A stretch of DNA of 64,000 bases from Rhodospirillaceae bacterium LM-1 (GCA_902725215.1 CACUVI010000025.1:168326-232325), one strand, 5' to 3'. Positions 15,831-25,348 are shown, counted from the first letter of the stretch. Program-made: numbers and translations. Notes: generated by a model from the letters alone, not told the origin.

Positions 15831-17785
15831 GATGGATTTGGCCTTTCCAGGGGATTTACCGGCTGGTTGTAGCCGCTCAAATCAAGATTGGCAAGCCGAA
15901 GCCTAGCCAGATCGCAGGTCTTGGGGGTCATTTCGAGTATATCCGCTAATCCTTGGCTTTTGCCAAAGCCGGAGAGAGTTCGGGAACGAAAAGACGTCAC
16001 CGGCACAGCCGCTATCCGTCTGGCGCATGCCGCATGCTCAAAGGCCCAAGCCATGCGGTTCTGCGGCAGGGTGGTCTTGTCTTCGTCCAATCCGGGGATC
16101 AGCAGCATGTGGGTGATGCCCAGCTTCATCGCCTGCTCCCATCGAAGCGCGTGAGCATCGGGACCCATAAAAGGCAAAGGCAACTGAACCTGATAGCCGC
16201 CGGCTGCGTAAAAATGAGGAACATCGAGATAGTAAGTCAGCTGCCGCTCAAAGAACAAAAGCCTGTCTTGAGGGCGCAAATGCCCGTTCAGCCAAGGAAC
16301 CGGGGCGTAATTTGAAACGAAGCTCTGCACATAACCTTCCCGGGATTCGCCCTTCAGCTGATAGGCCAGAGCGGGACGGGCGTACAGAAGCAGCCCGCCA
16401 AGCTGAAGGACAAGGGTCAGGGCGCAAGCGGCGATGACGGGTCTTTGGAAACGCCTGACCCTTTGGCTCGCCACAAGCAGGGCTAGCAGGACGCAGGGAT
16501 AGATTGGCACAAGATGGCGGATACGCTGCGAAGCGCCCAGAAAGAACCAGAAAGCATAGAAGAGGGCGGCGGCTAGCAGCATCCAGGTCAGGGGGTGGCG
16601 GGCCAATGTCAATATCCGCGATGGCAAGGCCAGCAGCGCAAAGGGCAGCAAAAGAAGGCCCGCTGGTCCAAAGCCCGTGCGCAAGGACTCCCAACCCGGT
16701 AGGCCGTCCAACGTCGCCTTAAACGGGTAAAGTAGGAACCAGCCCAGAGTGACGGGGGCTGGTCTTTCAGCGCCAAAAAATTCGCTCGTGAAATATCTGG
16801 CCTGTTCCTGCGTCCAATATGGCGAGTCGGGAAGTCCAAGCGCCTGGAAAAGAGCTGGGAAAATCGGATCGCCCGTTACCCACCAGTGCCATAAGTAAAT
16901 CGGGCCGCCGGTGACAATGGCCCCAAGCCCGAACAGCAGGCTGGCGGCGACCCATCTAGATTGCGCCAAGCAAAGCAACCCGCAACCCGCGACGAAGAAA
17001 AGACCGAAATATTTCGCGGCGGCAAAGCAGCCGGCCAACAGCCCGGCCAGCAAGGCCCAGCGCAGATCTTGGCTGACCCGGGCCTGATGCAGGCACAAAC
17101 CGGCAAAAAAGACGAAGGGAACAATGCGGGTTTCGACCTGTCCCGATCCGATGCCGTACAGCATGGCGGGCGTGGTTAGGAGCAATAACGCCAGCAGCAA
17201 CGTCATGCGCGGTTCCATCCAGCGCCTAGCCACTTGCGCCACGGCCAGGATGGGAAAAACGGCGGAGATGACGGCCCATAAGGTCATAGCGCTTTCGCCG
17301 CCCAGAGCCAGCGCTGGAACATAAGTCAGCTGGACCAACAGAGGCGCCGCGCCATCCACGGCCCTTGCGATGAAGGTCAGCCGGCCCTCGGCGACGATCT
17401 GTTTTGGTCTGGCATAATGGTAGGCAAGGCTGTCGGCATCGGTTGGCGGCGCGCTTCCGACGATCAGAAGAACCAGCGTGATAAGACAGAGCAGGGCCAG
17501 AAGCGCATATTCAACACGTCCAAGACTTGGTGACCTTGGCTTCAATCTCAGCCAAAATAGGCCAAGTAGCCCAAGACCAAGAACGGCCAGCAGAACGGGC
17601 GGCTGCAAAAAGCCCGCCAGGGCCAAGGGAAACATCAAGACGCCCAGGGCGCCGTAGCCGACCGTTCCCGACCAGACCAGATATTCGCGCGGGTCGATCT
17701 GTCGGCTTAAACCCAGCAAGCGCAGCAACAGTCCGCCATAGCCGAGGCAGGCGGCAGGCAGCAGCAAAAGGGCGGCTAGAACCAT
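15827..17785 (-). CDS. Polytopic GT-C (GT39/ArnT-like) glycosyltransferase
   Basis: The 652-residue protein has about a dozen hydrophobic helices and starts with a membrane segment (VLAALLLLPAACLGYGGLLL). After the second helical block an extracytoplasmic loop reads SAPPTDADSLAYHYARPKQ, with Asp116 and Asp118 in the position of the GT-C catalytic acidic motif. Such enzymes use polyprenyl-phosphate sugars on the periplasmic face, and GtrB/DPM1-like enzymes in this window could supply these. A clear paralogue lies two genes upstream in the operon. The hydrophilic tail (about 465-652) probably faces the periplasm. Confidence 0.75.
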   Translation of the reverse strand: MVLAALLLLPAACLGYGGLLLRLLGLSRQIDPREYLVWSGTVGYGALGVLMFPLALAGFLQPPVLLAVLGLGLLGLFWLRLKPRSPSLGRVEYALLALLCLITLVLLIVGSAPPTDADSLAYHYARPKQIVAEGRLTFIARAVDGAAPLLVQLTYVPALALGGESAMTLWAVISAVFPILAVAQVARRWMEPRMTLLLALLLLTTPAMLYGIGSGQVETRIVPFVFFAGLCLHQARVSQDLRWALLAGLLAGCFAAAKYFGLFFVAGCGLLCLAQSRWVAASLLFGLGAIVTGGPIYLWHWWVTGDPIFPALFQALGLPDSPYWTQEQARYFTSEFFGAERPAPVTLGWFLLYPFKATLDGLPGWESLRTGFGPAGLLLLPFALLALPSRILTLARHPLTWMLLAAALFYAFWFFLGASQRIRHLVPIYPCVLLALLVASQRVRRFQRPVIAACALTLVLQLGGLLLYARPALAYQLKGESREGYVQSFVSNYAPVPWLNGHLRPQDRLLFFERQLTYYLDVPHFYAAGGYQVQLPLPFMGPDAHALRWEQAMKLGITHMLLIPGLDEDKTTLPQNRMAWAFEHAACARRIAAVPVTSFRSRTLSGFGKSQGLADILEMTPKTCDLARLRLANLDLSGYNQPVNPLERPNPS

Positions 17786-18972
17786 TGAAGCGCCTCAAGA
17801 ATGGCAGGCAGCATTTTCTGGTACTGAAGCAGATACAGGCCAAAAACGACCACGATCCAGGCCCAAGCCATCGCCATGAACAGGTTTGAAGGGGGCTTCC
17901 TGGCGGCGTCATGCAACAAGGACGCGGTTTGTTCGGCGGTGGCCTCCCAACTGAAAAGCCTAGCCCTATCCACGGCCCGCAAGGAAAGATCATCTCGCAA
18001 GGCAGCGTCGCCTAACAGTTGGCCAAGAAGCGCCGCCCACACCGGGACGTTTTGTGGCAATGCGTAAAGCCCGGCGTCTCCCAGCACTTCGGGCATTGCC
18101 GCCGCCTGCGAACAGATGATCGGGCATCCCGACGCCATGGCCTCCACCAGCGGATTTCCAAAGGTTTCGACGGTCGATGGAAAGGCGAAAACGCGGCATG
18201 AGCGGTATAGCTTGGCCAGCTCGGCTGGATCGACGCGTCCAAGAAACTGAACCCGGCCATCCAGCCCCAGGTCATGAACCATCGCCCGCAGTTGCTTGGC
18301 ATGGGCATCGTCAACGCCGTGCCCGGCTATTTTGAGTGTTGCCCCAGGAATTCTTGCAACGGCGGCAATTAACGTCGTGAAGTTCTTCTGAATGGTCAGG
18401 TCGCCAACGGCGAGGATGAAGTCCTGTCGCGGCTGCGTGGGCGGGAAAAATCTCTTTCCATCGACGCCATGCCAAAGAACGCGGACCTTTCTTGAAAATT
18501 GAAAAGACAGATTTGCTTTGGCGAAATCGGATACAGCCCCGGCTAGAGGGGCGCGCAGCAAGGAGAGCCACGTCATGATCCGCAGAATCTTCCAGTAAAC
18601 TCTTTTGGAAAATCGCGTTTCGTGGACCTCAACTTCAAGAGCGTTGCGCAAAAGAATGACCGGCCTAGTCGCCAGCAAGGGCCCGAAATTGGCGGGCGAG
18701 AAAGTCACGTCCGTCCAGGCCCAGGCATGCAAGGGCAAGATAAGTTGCTCCCAGATCAGGCGGCGTAAAAAGCCGTCCTTGAAATCGGCCTGGACGACAT
18801 CGATCCCAGTCGGAATCTCGGAAAAGATGGCCCGTTGATTCTTGTGCATCAATAAACGGCAGCGCAAGTCGAGTCGGCGCGCAAGCAATGGCAGTAGCGC
18901 TTTCAAATATGTAACGCCACCTCCTGTTTGCGCATGGAGGGCGTTGATAAGGACTCGGGTGGGCTGGCTCAT
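17776..18972 (-). CDS. Family 4 glycosyltransferase with C-terminal membrane anchor
   Basis: A GT-B retaining enzyme. The N-domain starts RVLINALHAQTGGGVTYL, the C-domain has ILAVGDLTIQKNF (187-199), and the EX7E motif is VETFGNPLVE with Glu269 and Glu277. Unusually, the last 35 residues form a membrane helix (about 364-390) and end at a Trp-Phe pair, so the enzyme is likely tethered to the inner membrane. The start overlaps the next gene as ATGA; its stop lies inside the start region of the GT-C gene by ten bases, with a GAGG site serving that start. Confidence 0.85.
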   Translation of the reverse strand: MSQPTRVLINALHAQTGGGVTYLKALLPLLARRLDLRCRLLMHKNQRAIFSEIPTGIDVVQADFKDGFLRRLIWEQLILPLHAWAWTDVTFSPANFGPLLATRPVILLRNALEVEVHETRFSKRVYWKILRIMTWLSLLRAPLAGAVSDFAKANLSFQFSRKVRVLWHGVDGKRFFPPTQPRQDFILAVGDLTIQKNFTTLIAAVARIPGATLKIAGHGVDDAHAKQLRAMVHDLGLDGRVQFLGRVDPAELAKLYRSCRVFAFPSTVETFGNPLVEAMASGCPIICSQAAAMPEVLGDAGLYALPQNVPVWAALLGQLLGDAALRDDLSLRAVDRARLFSWEATAEQTASLLHDAARKPPSNLFMAMAWAWIVVVFGLYLLQYQKMLPAILEALQWF

Positions 18973-20903
18973 CTTCTTATCTGGGGATAAGCGCCGCTGC
19001 TAAGAAGTTCATCCATCTTGGCTAAGACTTCCTTGCCGTCGTAAACGGCGGAACGCGGCTCGCTGACGACTGGCGTCAGATCCCTGATTGCGGATTCGAT
19101 GAAGGGACCAAATCGAGCCTCGTTGAAATCGACGGCGGCAAAAACCGGAAGACCGGTATCGTTGCGGCGATTTTCGGACGCTGTGGGGATAACCACGAAA
19201 CGGATGTCAAGCTGCTTTACGCGGGCGACATATTCGGGAAAATCCATTGTGCTTCTTGGCTTATCCAACAACCATTCCCGTTCCTCATCCTTGAAATATC
19301 TTCGGATCGCCGAGATCTGGGGGCAGTAAGAAGAATGCGGACCCAGCAAGGACACATAATGCTCGCCCGGCTTCAGTGCCTTGGAAATGAAATGACAGGT
19401 AACGTAATTGGCGCCCTGCAAGGTTGGCGTTTTTGCGTGGTACTCGGTCGGACCCACCAGCCCAATTGCCACCGGAAGTCTAATCATGGCGTAAATGCAG
19501 ACGAACATCGCTTGATTGAAGCCAAGCATAAGATAGAGCGCTAGCGCTCCCAGCTTCAGGACGGGTTTTCCGTCAAATGCCGTCCATAAAGCAATTGCTC
19601 CCATGGCGGCCAAGACTGCGGCGGCGGGCAGAACGGGAAGCAAAAAGCGGACCTGTTGCGAGAGGGCGAAAAACCATATGGAGAAATATGCCAAAAAGAA
19701 GAAGAAGATGTGACCTTTGCTGTTGTACTGCGGCTTGCCAAGCAAGGCTGCGGGCATCAACGCGAGAAAATAGGGGGCGCCGAGAACCATGCCGTCGAAG
19801 AACTGCATGGGCATCGCGGACAGAGTCCAGGGGGCCGCTAAAAAATCCAGGAATTCTCGGCCAGTTCCGTAGATTGCGTGCGTGCTGCTAAAAAAGTAGA
19901 CGCCTTGCGGCACGAACAGCCGGTTCAACATGGGGAATATCGGATTGCCTGTGTAAAGCCAGTTGAAAACCATTTGAGGCGTAAAGACGGCAAGAGAGGC
20001 CGCTCCCGACGCCACAATCGACAAAAAAGAAGTTCTCCAGCGCGCCAGTTCATAGATGAAAATAAGGCCAATGACGATGGCGATAACGCCGCCGTGATAT
20101 TTGGTATTGAATCCAATGCCCAGCATTACGCCCAACATGACTGCGGAGCGAATGCTTGGATGTGGACGAGTTGCCAGCAGCACGATCAATGCCGCAGCGC
20201 TGCTTGCCGCCAAGGGAAGATCAACCTCGACGGTCCCCATTTCCCAAACGACGGCGCGGACGGCGGCAAACAGTAGTGCCGCCAAGCAAGCGCCGTTCCG
20301 GCTCAGACCCATTCGGAAGCCCAACAGTCCCGTCCCGATCGTTGCCGCAAGCCCCGCCAAGCCAGCCATGGGTTGTGCCGCCTGCTCGCCAACGATGGCG
20401 AGTGCGAAGCGTGATAAATTGCCGATCAAGGCGGGAAACAAGACATGGGGCATGCCGCTTCCCCAATCGGGGGCGATATATCCGCGCTCGATATCGGCTT
20501 TTGGCACCGCCATGTGGTAATTCAAGCTGTCGTAATCGTTGGTTGGCGCCAAGCCTTGTAAAAGCGAGGATAGACAGACGAGAACCAGCAAGCCCGTCAG
20601 CCAAGGCGAACCGCTGAGCAATCCTTTCCTGAGATCGGCCCAGGGCGCGGCCCTCAGTCCGGGAACGGCGCATAGGAATAGCGCGGCACCCAGAGCGATC
20701 ATGCTGAACGAATCCAGACGTATCCTTCCTATGAAAGAAATGGACTGGGACAAGATCAACATCCCAATCATAAAGCCGGTCAGCGCACGCTCGGCCTGGG
20801 TTAAACGGCCATCTTGGTCAAGCCAGACGGTCAAATGCCAGCCCAAGCCAAGGAATGTCAGGGCGACAAGAAGCACAAACAACATGGACAGCACGGCGCT
20901 CAT
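18969..20903 (-). CDS. Polytopic GT-C (GT39/ArnT-like) glycosyltransferase, second copy
   Basis: A 644-residue integral membrane protein with many helices and LAPTNDYDSLNYHMAVPK, in which Asp123 and Asp125 match the acidic motif of its paralogue at 15.8-17.8 kb. NPIFPMLNRLF is also shared. The ATG at 20903 is chosen: it makes an ATGA overlap with the upstream GT2 stop, and the 146 open codons before it merely shadow that gene. A run of nine G on the coding strand lies immediately before this ATG. The expected donor is a polyprenyl-phosphate sugar on the periplasmic side. Confidence 0.75.
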   Translation of the reverse strand: MSAVLSMLFVLLVALTFLGLGWHLTVWLDQDGRLTQAERALTGFMIGMLILSQSISFIGRIRLDSFSMIALGAALFLCAVPGLRAAPWADLRKGLLSGSPWLTGLLVLVCLSSLLQGLAPTNDYDSLNYHMAVPKADIERGYIAPDWGSGMPHVLFPALIGNLSRFALAIVGEQAAQPMAGLAGLAATIGTGLLGFRMGLSRNGACLAALLFAAVRAVVWEMGTVEVDLPLAASSAAALIVLLATRPHPSIRSAVMLGVMLGIGFNTKYHGGVIAIVIGLIFIYELARWRTSFLSIVASGAASLAVFTPQMVFNWLYTGNPIFPMLNRLFVPQGVYFFSSTHAIYGTGREFLDFLAAPWTLSAMPMQFFDGMVLGAPYFLALMPAALLGKPQYNSKGHIFFFFLAYFSIWFFALSQQVRFLLPVLPAAAVLAAMGAIALWTAFDGKPVLKLGALALYLMLGFNQAMFVCIYAMIRLPVAIGLVGPTEYHAKTPTLQGANYVTCHFISKALKPGEHYVSLLGPHSSYCPQISAIRRYFKDEEREWLLDKPRSTMDFPEYVARVKQLDIRFVVIPTASENRRNDTGLPVFAAVDFNEARFGPFIESAIRDLTPVVSEPRSAVYDGKEVLAKMDELLSSGAYPQIRR

Positions 20904-21886
20904 CCCCCCCCCAGTCCTCGAGCCAGGAACTGGCTGAAAACCGAGATCTTTTCTACATAATAGCCGCGGCTGAACCACAAATAGGCCAGCGTGACCGCAA
21001 GACCGTGCAATAGCAGAAGTCCTGGCCCGTGCAAGCCCGCCATCGGACGCATTAAATCGAGCGGCAAGCAAATTAGCCCTGGCAGCGCGGACAAAGCGTC
21101 TCCTTTGGCTCGGTGCGCCGCCAAGGCTTCGTAATGGATGATCAGCACGCGGCGAAAGGCCGCCAGCAGGGCGTGTGGGCGCGAAGACAGATTGTCCAGA
21201 TGCCTCATGAGAACTTGCATCGAGCAGCGCCGCCGCTGCTCGACCTTGCTGGTGATTCCGCTTGCCGATACGTAATAGCGCGAAAGCGCCTCGGGAAACA
21301 TGACCAACCTTGCTTGAGGAAGCGACAGCAATTTCAGCCACAAATCATAATCCTGGGCGGCGGGCAGGCTTTCTTCAAAGCCGCCGACGGCCAACACGTC
21401 GGCGCGCTTGGCCAGAACGGTGATTGATGGTATGAATCCGCGCAGCATCAGTGCCGTAAAGGGATCTTTGGCGGCAGTAAGATGACGCGTGCAATCCATA
21501 TGCGTTTCTTGCCCGCCCTTGACTTCGATATAGTCGTGCGCGATCAGTGTTGCATCGTTTGCATGCGCCAGCGAGCGTTCCAGCTTGGTGGGCAGCCACT
21601 CGTCGTCGGCGTCAAGGAAGGCCAGCCATTCGCCCCTGGCAGACTGCACGCCGACATTGCGCGCCGCTCCGGCGCCCTTGTTCTCTTGGCGAATCACCGA
21701 AAGATGAATGCCGTTCATCAAGCTGCGGCAGGATTCGGCGGCCTCGAACGAGCCATCGTCCGATCCGTCGTCGATGACGATGACTTCCAAAGGCTTGACG
21801 GTCTGAGCCGCGACGGATCGCAAGGCGCGCCCGATCGTAGCGGCGGATCGCCAAGCCGGAATGACGACGCTTACCGTTAGGCTCAA
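20900..21886 (-). CDS. Family 2 glycosyltransferase
   Basis: A 328-residue inverting GT-A enzyme. VSVVIPAWRSAATIGRAL, VIVIDDGSDDGS and LAFLDADDEWLP form the nucleotide site; GFEESLPAAQDYDLWLKL has the catalytic-base Asp region. The C-terminal third has a hydrophobic stretch (GPGLLLLHGLAVTLAYLWFS, near 290-310) that may be a membrane anchor, and the protein ends in Gly-Gly-Gly coded by a G9 tract. The TTG start overlaps the asnB stop as TTGA, which fits the coupling pattern in the operon. Confidence 0.85.
   Translation of the reverse strand: MSLTVSVVIPAWRSAATIGRALRSVAAQTVKPLEVIVIDDGSDDGSFEAAESCRSLMNGIHLSVIRQENKGAGAARNVGVQSARGEWLAFLDADDEWLPTKLERSLAHANDATLIAHDYIEVKGGQETHMDCTRHLTAAKDPFTALMLRGFIPSITVLAKRADVLAVGGFEESLPAAQDYDLWLKLLSLPQARLVMFPEALSRYYVSASGITSKVEQRRRCSMQVLMRHLDNLSSRPHALLAAFRRVLIIHYEALAAHRAKGDALSALPGLICLPLDLMRPMAGLHGPGLLLLHGLAVTLAYLWFSRGYYVEKISVFSQFLARGLGGG
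20904..20912 (-). repeat. G9 homopolymer tract at a gene junction
   Basis: Nine C on the plus strand read as nine G on the coding strand, the last codons of the GT2 gene, directly before the ATG of the GT-C gene. The frame of the GT-C gene is open upstream through this tract, so one extra G, or a minus-one ribosomal slip, would fuse GT2 to the membrane enzyme. The tract may also act as a purine-rich ribosome site. Confidence 0.8.
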
Positions 21887-23742
21887 CCGATCAACTCCTC
21901 AAGTCCGAAGTCCGGCGCATCCAGGCAAGGCGCTTCCACATGCAGGCGCACGGCCAATTCCAGCATCAAAAGCTGATAGATGCGAAAGGCGTGACGCGCG
22001 GGTTCGGCGCAAAGACGCTCGATCCCCATCGCCGTCCACCAGCCGCGCTCCAGGCTTCTCTTGCGCGTGAGCAGTTTCTGAGCCGCTGCGCCCAGCGATC
22101 CCGCCATCCATTTCGGCACCGGCGATGCAAAACCCTGTTTGGGCGCATCGATGATCTCGGCTGGCAGCAGGCCTTCGGCCATGGCGCGTTCCAGACCCTT
22201 CTGCCGCCCATCAGGCGTGCGCAGATTTTGCGGCAGAGACAGCGCCACTTCGACCAGCCGGTGATCCAGAAAGGGCACGCGTCCCTCCACGCTGGCCGCC
22301 ATGCTGGTGCGGTCCAACAGCAACAGCAAATCTTCCGGCAGATAGGTGTTGATGTCGGCCCACAGTAAACCTGCCTGCGCATCACCCTCCCATTCGTCGG
22401 CGAAGGCCGAGTGCGCCGGGGCAGGCAACGAGCGGGCATGGCCGATCAGTTCTAGAAAGTGCGACGGAAACTGGGTGGAATGCGCCCACAGATATTTTCC
22501 TGGATTCTTGTCGATCAAACCGGCGCGCTTCAGGCGAAAGGCCAGATGCGGATCAAGAAGCCCGGCTGTGGGTTCGATCAAGCCCTTGCGCAGAAAGGCG
22601 GGCAGCTTCAGATAGCGCCGCTCGATGGAAAGCGGGAAATAGCGTCCATAGCCGGCGAACAACTCGTCGCCGCCGGTTCCGTTCAGCGCCACACGGATCT
22701 CGCGGCCCAGAACATCCTCGATCATTTGGTTGGGCAGCAAACTGGCGTCGGCCAGCGGCTCGTCGCAATGCCAAGCCAGACGAGGCAAGGACTTGGCGAC
22801 GTCGCCCGCTTCCACGTCGATCAAGTGATGCTGCGTGGCGTATCTTTCGGCCACCTTCGCGGCCAGGGGCGATTCGTCGTAGGAAGCGCCCGCAAAGCGC
22901 ACGGTATAGGTTTTAAGCTGACGCTCGGCCTGACGGGCCGCCAGGGCGACCAGCAGGCCGGAATCGATGCCGCCCGACAAAAGCGCTCCCACCGGCACGT
23001 CGCTGCGCAATTGCAGCCGCACGGATTCATCCAGCAAGGCCAGCAATTCACCCTTGGCGTCCTGGGGCGGCTGGCCCGGTTTGGCCCGCCAATAGCGCTC
23101 AAAACGGATTTCCCCATTCTGCTCCACCGACATCAAGGTGGCGGGCGGCAGTTTGTAGACCCCCTTGTACAGGGTGGCCGGGGCGGGCACATAGCCATGC
23201 GCGAGATAAGCGGTAACGCTTGATTCATCGACTTCTGGCGACAGAAGGCTGGAGGCGAACAGAGCCTTGGGTTCCGAGGCGAACAGAATGCCGCCATTCG
23301 ACAGCCTGGTCCAATAAAGCGGCTTGATGCCCAGCCGGTCGCGCAGCAGCAGCAAGCGCCCCCGGTCGTAAAGGGCGATGCCGTACATGCCGTTAAGTTC
23401 GTGAACGAATGAGCCGCCCAAGGCGTCATAGGCCGCCAGGGCGGTTTCCATGTCTCCTTCAGTCGCGTAGGCATACGAGGAAAAGCGCTGGCGCAGTTCG
23501 CGGTAATTGTAGATTTCGCCATTGCCCATCAAGACGCGCCCCTGGGCGGTCAGGGGTTGCTGGCCGGTCGCCAGGTCGATGATGGCCAGACGACGAAAAC
23601 CCGCCTGGAAGCGATGATCCGGGCTGGTGTAACGCCCTTCGCCGTCTGGGCCGCGATGGGCCAGCACGCCCAGCATGGCGTCCATGTTCGCCGCGACTGG
23701 CGCAACGCCCAAGGGCAGGAACAGACCGGCCAAACCGCACAT
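21883..23742 (-). CDS. asnB: Asparagine synthase-type glutamine amidotransferase, second copy
   Basis: A 619-residue AsnB-type protein with Cys2 of MCGLAGL, HRGPDGEG, NGEIYNY, the ATP-binding LLSGGIDSG (SGGIDS 256-261) and NGTGGDELFAGYGRY. It is clearly diverged from the copy at 8.8-10.7 kb, so the two probably act on different acids. Its neighbour upstream in transcription is again a heparinase-type gene, separated by one base. Amidation of a uronic acid residue is the favoured role; true asparagine synthesis is the alternative. Confidence 0.85.
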   Translation of the reverse strand: MCGLAGLFLPLGVAPVAANMDAMLGVLAHRGPDGEGRYTSPDHRFQAGFRRLAIIDLATGQQPLTAQGRVLMGNGEIYNYRELRQRFSSYAYATEGDMETALAAYDALGGSFVHELNGMYGIALYDRGRLLLLRDRLGIKPLYWTRLSNGGILFASEPKALFASSLLSPEVDESSVTAYLAHGYVPAPATLYKGVYKLPPATLMSVEQNGEIRFERYWRAKPGQPPQDAKGELLALLDESVRLQLRSDVPVGALLSGGIDSGLLVALAARQAERQLKTYTVRFAGASYDESPLAAKVAERYATQHHLIDVEAGDVAKSLPRLAWHCDEPLADASLLPNQMIEDVLGREIRVALNGTGGDELFAGYGRYFPLSIERRYLKLPAFLRKGLIEPTAGLLDPHLAFRLKRAGLIDKNPGKYLWAHSTQFPSHFLELIGHARSLPAPAHSAFADEWEGDAQAGLLWADINTYLPEDLLLLLDRTSMAASVEGRVPFLDHRLVEVALSLPQNLRTPDGRQKGLERAMAEGLLPAEIIDAPKQGFASPVPKWMAGSLGAAAQKLLTRKRSLERGWWTAMGIERLCAEPARHAFRIYQLLMLELAVRLHVEAPCLDAPDFGLEELIG

Positions 23743-23743
23743 G

Positions 23744-25348
23744 TCAGGCGGCCTCCAGGCTTAGGCGGCCTTGCCAGGGCAGGCGCGCCTCCTGTTTGAT
23801 GTTGATCCGCGTGGCGGGCTGTCCCTGGCCATAGCGCGTCCAGCGCGTGATCTGGCTGGCCGACAGCGGCGCATCCGCGATCAGACGAACATCGCCCGCA
23901 GGCGTGCGAATGCTGGCTTGGCATCCTTGAATGTCAACCGGCAAAGGGATCACCAAACCGCGTTCGATCTCAAAACGCCCATATCCGTCGATATTATCCT
24001 GGATGGAAAAGCGGCCAAGGTCGGCGGCGAAGACGCGCGCGACGTTCGCCCTGCCAATGCCGTACTGCAAAGTCATGGCGTTTGACGAAGCCGTCGCCTT
24101 GGGTGGCGCGCCTCCCGTCCGGCGTCTGAACGCATCCGAATAGTAGGGCCGATTGGCGGGCCTGGGATCCTGCCCCGAAAGTATGACGCCGTTATGGACG
24201 GCGGCGCTGCGATAAAGGGCAGCCTCGCCATCTTCCCCGTAACGTCCGCGCCCTGGATCGACGATCAGCGGAACACCCTTCCAATGCAGCTCGAAACCGC
24301 CCAGATCCTGATGGCCGTGGCCCGGCATCGGCGGCCAGCCGTCGGGCGAGGCATATAGCAGCATCGACCAGTCGCCCTGCTCCAACCGATGCCAGCCATC
24401 TGCTGACAAATCGGCCTCGGTGCGGTTGAAAAGCGGCGCCAGACGCTGCGGCGACAGATCGGGGGAAATGTCGCCGATCAAAGGCAGACCGCCAGCCAGC
24501 AGCAAACCGCCTGCGGCATGGCGCGCCCTCGCCGCAATTTCGGCCAAAGACGCGGCTTCGGGACGCTGGGCTTCTTTGGCCCACTGCGCCGCCTGCTCAT
24601 AGTTTTTGGTCAGCAGAAAATGGTAGTGCGCTGAACCTTCAATCAACAGGCCGCTGGCGCTGAAAATGCGTTTGGCTTCTTCGAGCAAGATTTTCCCGCC
24701 CAGCGAAGCGGCCCTTTCCCAACCGAGATGAATGCCCAAGCAATAAAGGCCGCGACCGTCATTGGCCAGATGATTGCCGGTGTAATGGGGGCCGAAATAT
24801 TCCAGCTTGGCGGCAATGGCTGGCGCATGGGCCGCCAGGGCATTCCAACTGTCGGCATAAGGTTGCGCCAATCCATGCCGCTTGGCGAAAGACAAAAGAT
24901 TGATGGCCCGCTCGGCTGCCGTGTAGGGATGCCAGGGCCAGCCTGAATCGGGCGTTTGAAAGCGCTGGCGCCAAACGTTCCAGATGGCGGCGACCCAGGC
25001 GGGGTCGGTCGCCTCTTCGATCCAGGCGAAACGATGCAGGGCCAGCAGCTGCTCGACATCGTCGAAATTGCGATCGAACAGTTCGGCTTCCTGGCCGGGG
25101 TGCAGATCAAGCGTCAACCCGGCAAGGTCAAGGCGAAGGGGATTTGCAGGCGGCGTTGGGCTAAGCGCGGCAAAAGAAGGGATCGGCTTTGGCGGTTCGC
25201 CCAATTCCAGGCTGGTCACGTAGGGCGGGCAATGCGCCTTGAAGGCGGGCGGCGCGGCCTCGCGGCCGATTAGGCGCGCCAACAGCCAGCTTCGCAAGGT
25301 TTGGTCGCTGGCAAGCTGGCGAAGTTTGCGCAAGGGGGCGGATGTCAC
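23744..25348 (-). CDS. Heparinase II/III family protein, second copy
   Basis: The 534-residue protein has the same two-part fold as the copy at 7.2-8.8 kb: an alpha-barrel with YTGNHLANDGRGL and EGSAHYHFL, and a beta-sandwich opening with MPGHGHQDLGGFEL and VHNGVILSG. The Tyr and His residues of the active region are partly changed (SAHYHF instead of HYERSPSYH), so substrate or activity may differ. The GTG at 25348 is preferred over a TTG seven codons earlier because it gives a GTGA overlap with the upstream stop. A uronic-acid lyase or polysaccharide-trimming role is inferred from the family. Confidence 0.75.
   Translation of the reverse strand: MTSAPLRKLRQLASDQTLRSWLLARLIGREAAPPAFKAHCPPYVTSLELGEPPKPIPSFAALSPTPPANPLRLDLAGLTLDLHPGQEAELFDRNFDDVEQLLALHRFAWIEEATDPAWVAAIWNVWRQRFQTPDSGWPWHPYTAAERAINLLSFAKRHGLAQPYADSWNALAAHAPAIAAKLEYFGPHYTGNHLANDGRGLYCLGIHLGWERAASLGGKILLEEAKRIFSASGLLIEGSAHYHFLLTKNYEQAAQWAKEAQRPEAASLAEIAARARHAAGGLLLAGGLPLIGDISPDLSPQRLAPLFNRTEADLSADGWHRLEQGDWSMLLYASPDGWPPMPGHGHQDLGGFELHWKGVPLIVDPGRGRYGEDGEAALYRSAAVHNGVILSGQDPRPANRPYYSDAFRRRTGGAPPKATASSNAMTLQYGIGRANVARVFAADLGRFSIQDNIDGYGRFEIERGLVIPLPVDIQGCQASIRTPAGDVRLIADAPLSASQITRWTRYGQGQPATRINIKQEARLPWQGRLSLEAA

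Noticed and set aside
20904-21341. 146-codon upstream extension of the GT-C protein to a 790-residue form
   Set aside because: The extension is a shadow of the GT2 gene in another frame, has no ribosome site, and the ATG at 20903 gives the usual ATGA overlap. I keep only the slippage-fusion idea.
22459-23223. 254-codon open frame on the plus strand
   Set aside because: It is antisense to the second asnB gene and is Gln/Gly/Arg-rich shadow sequence.
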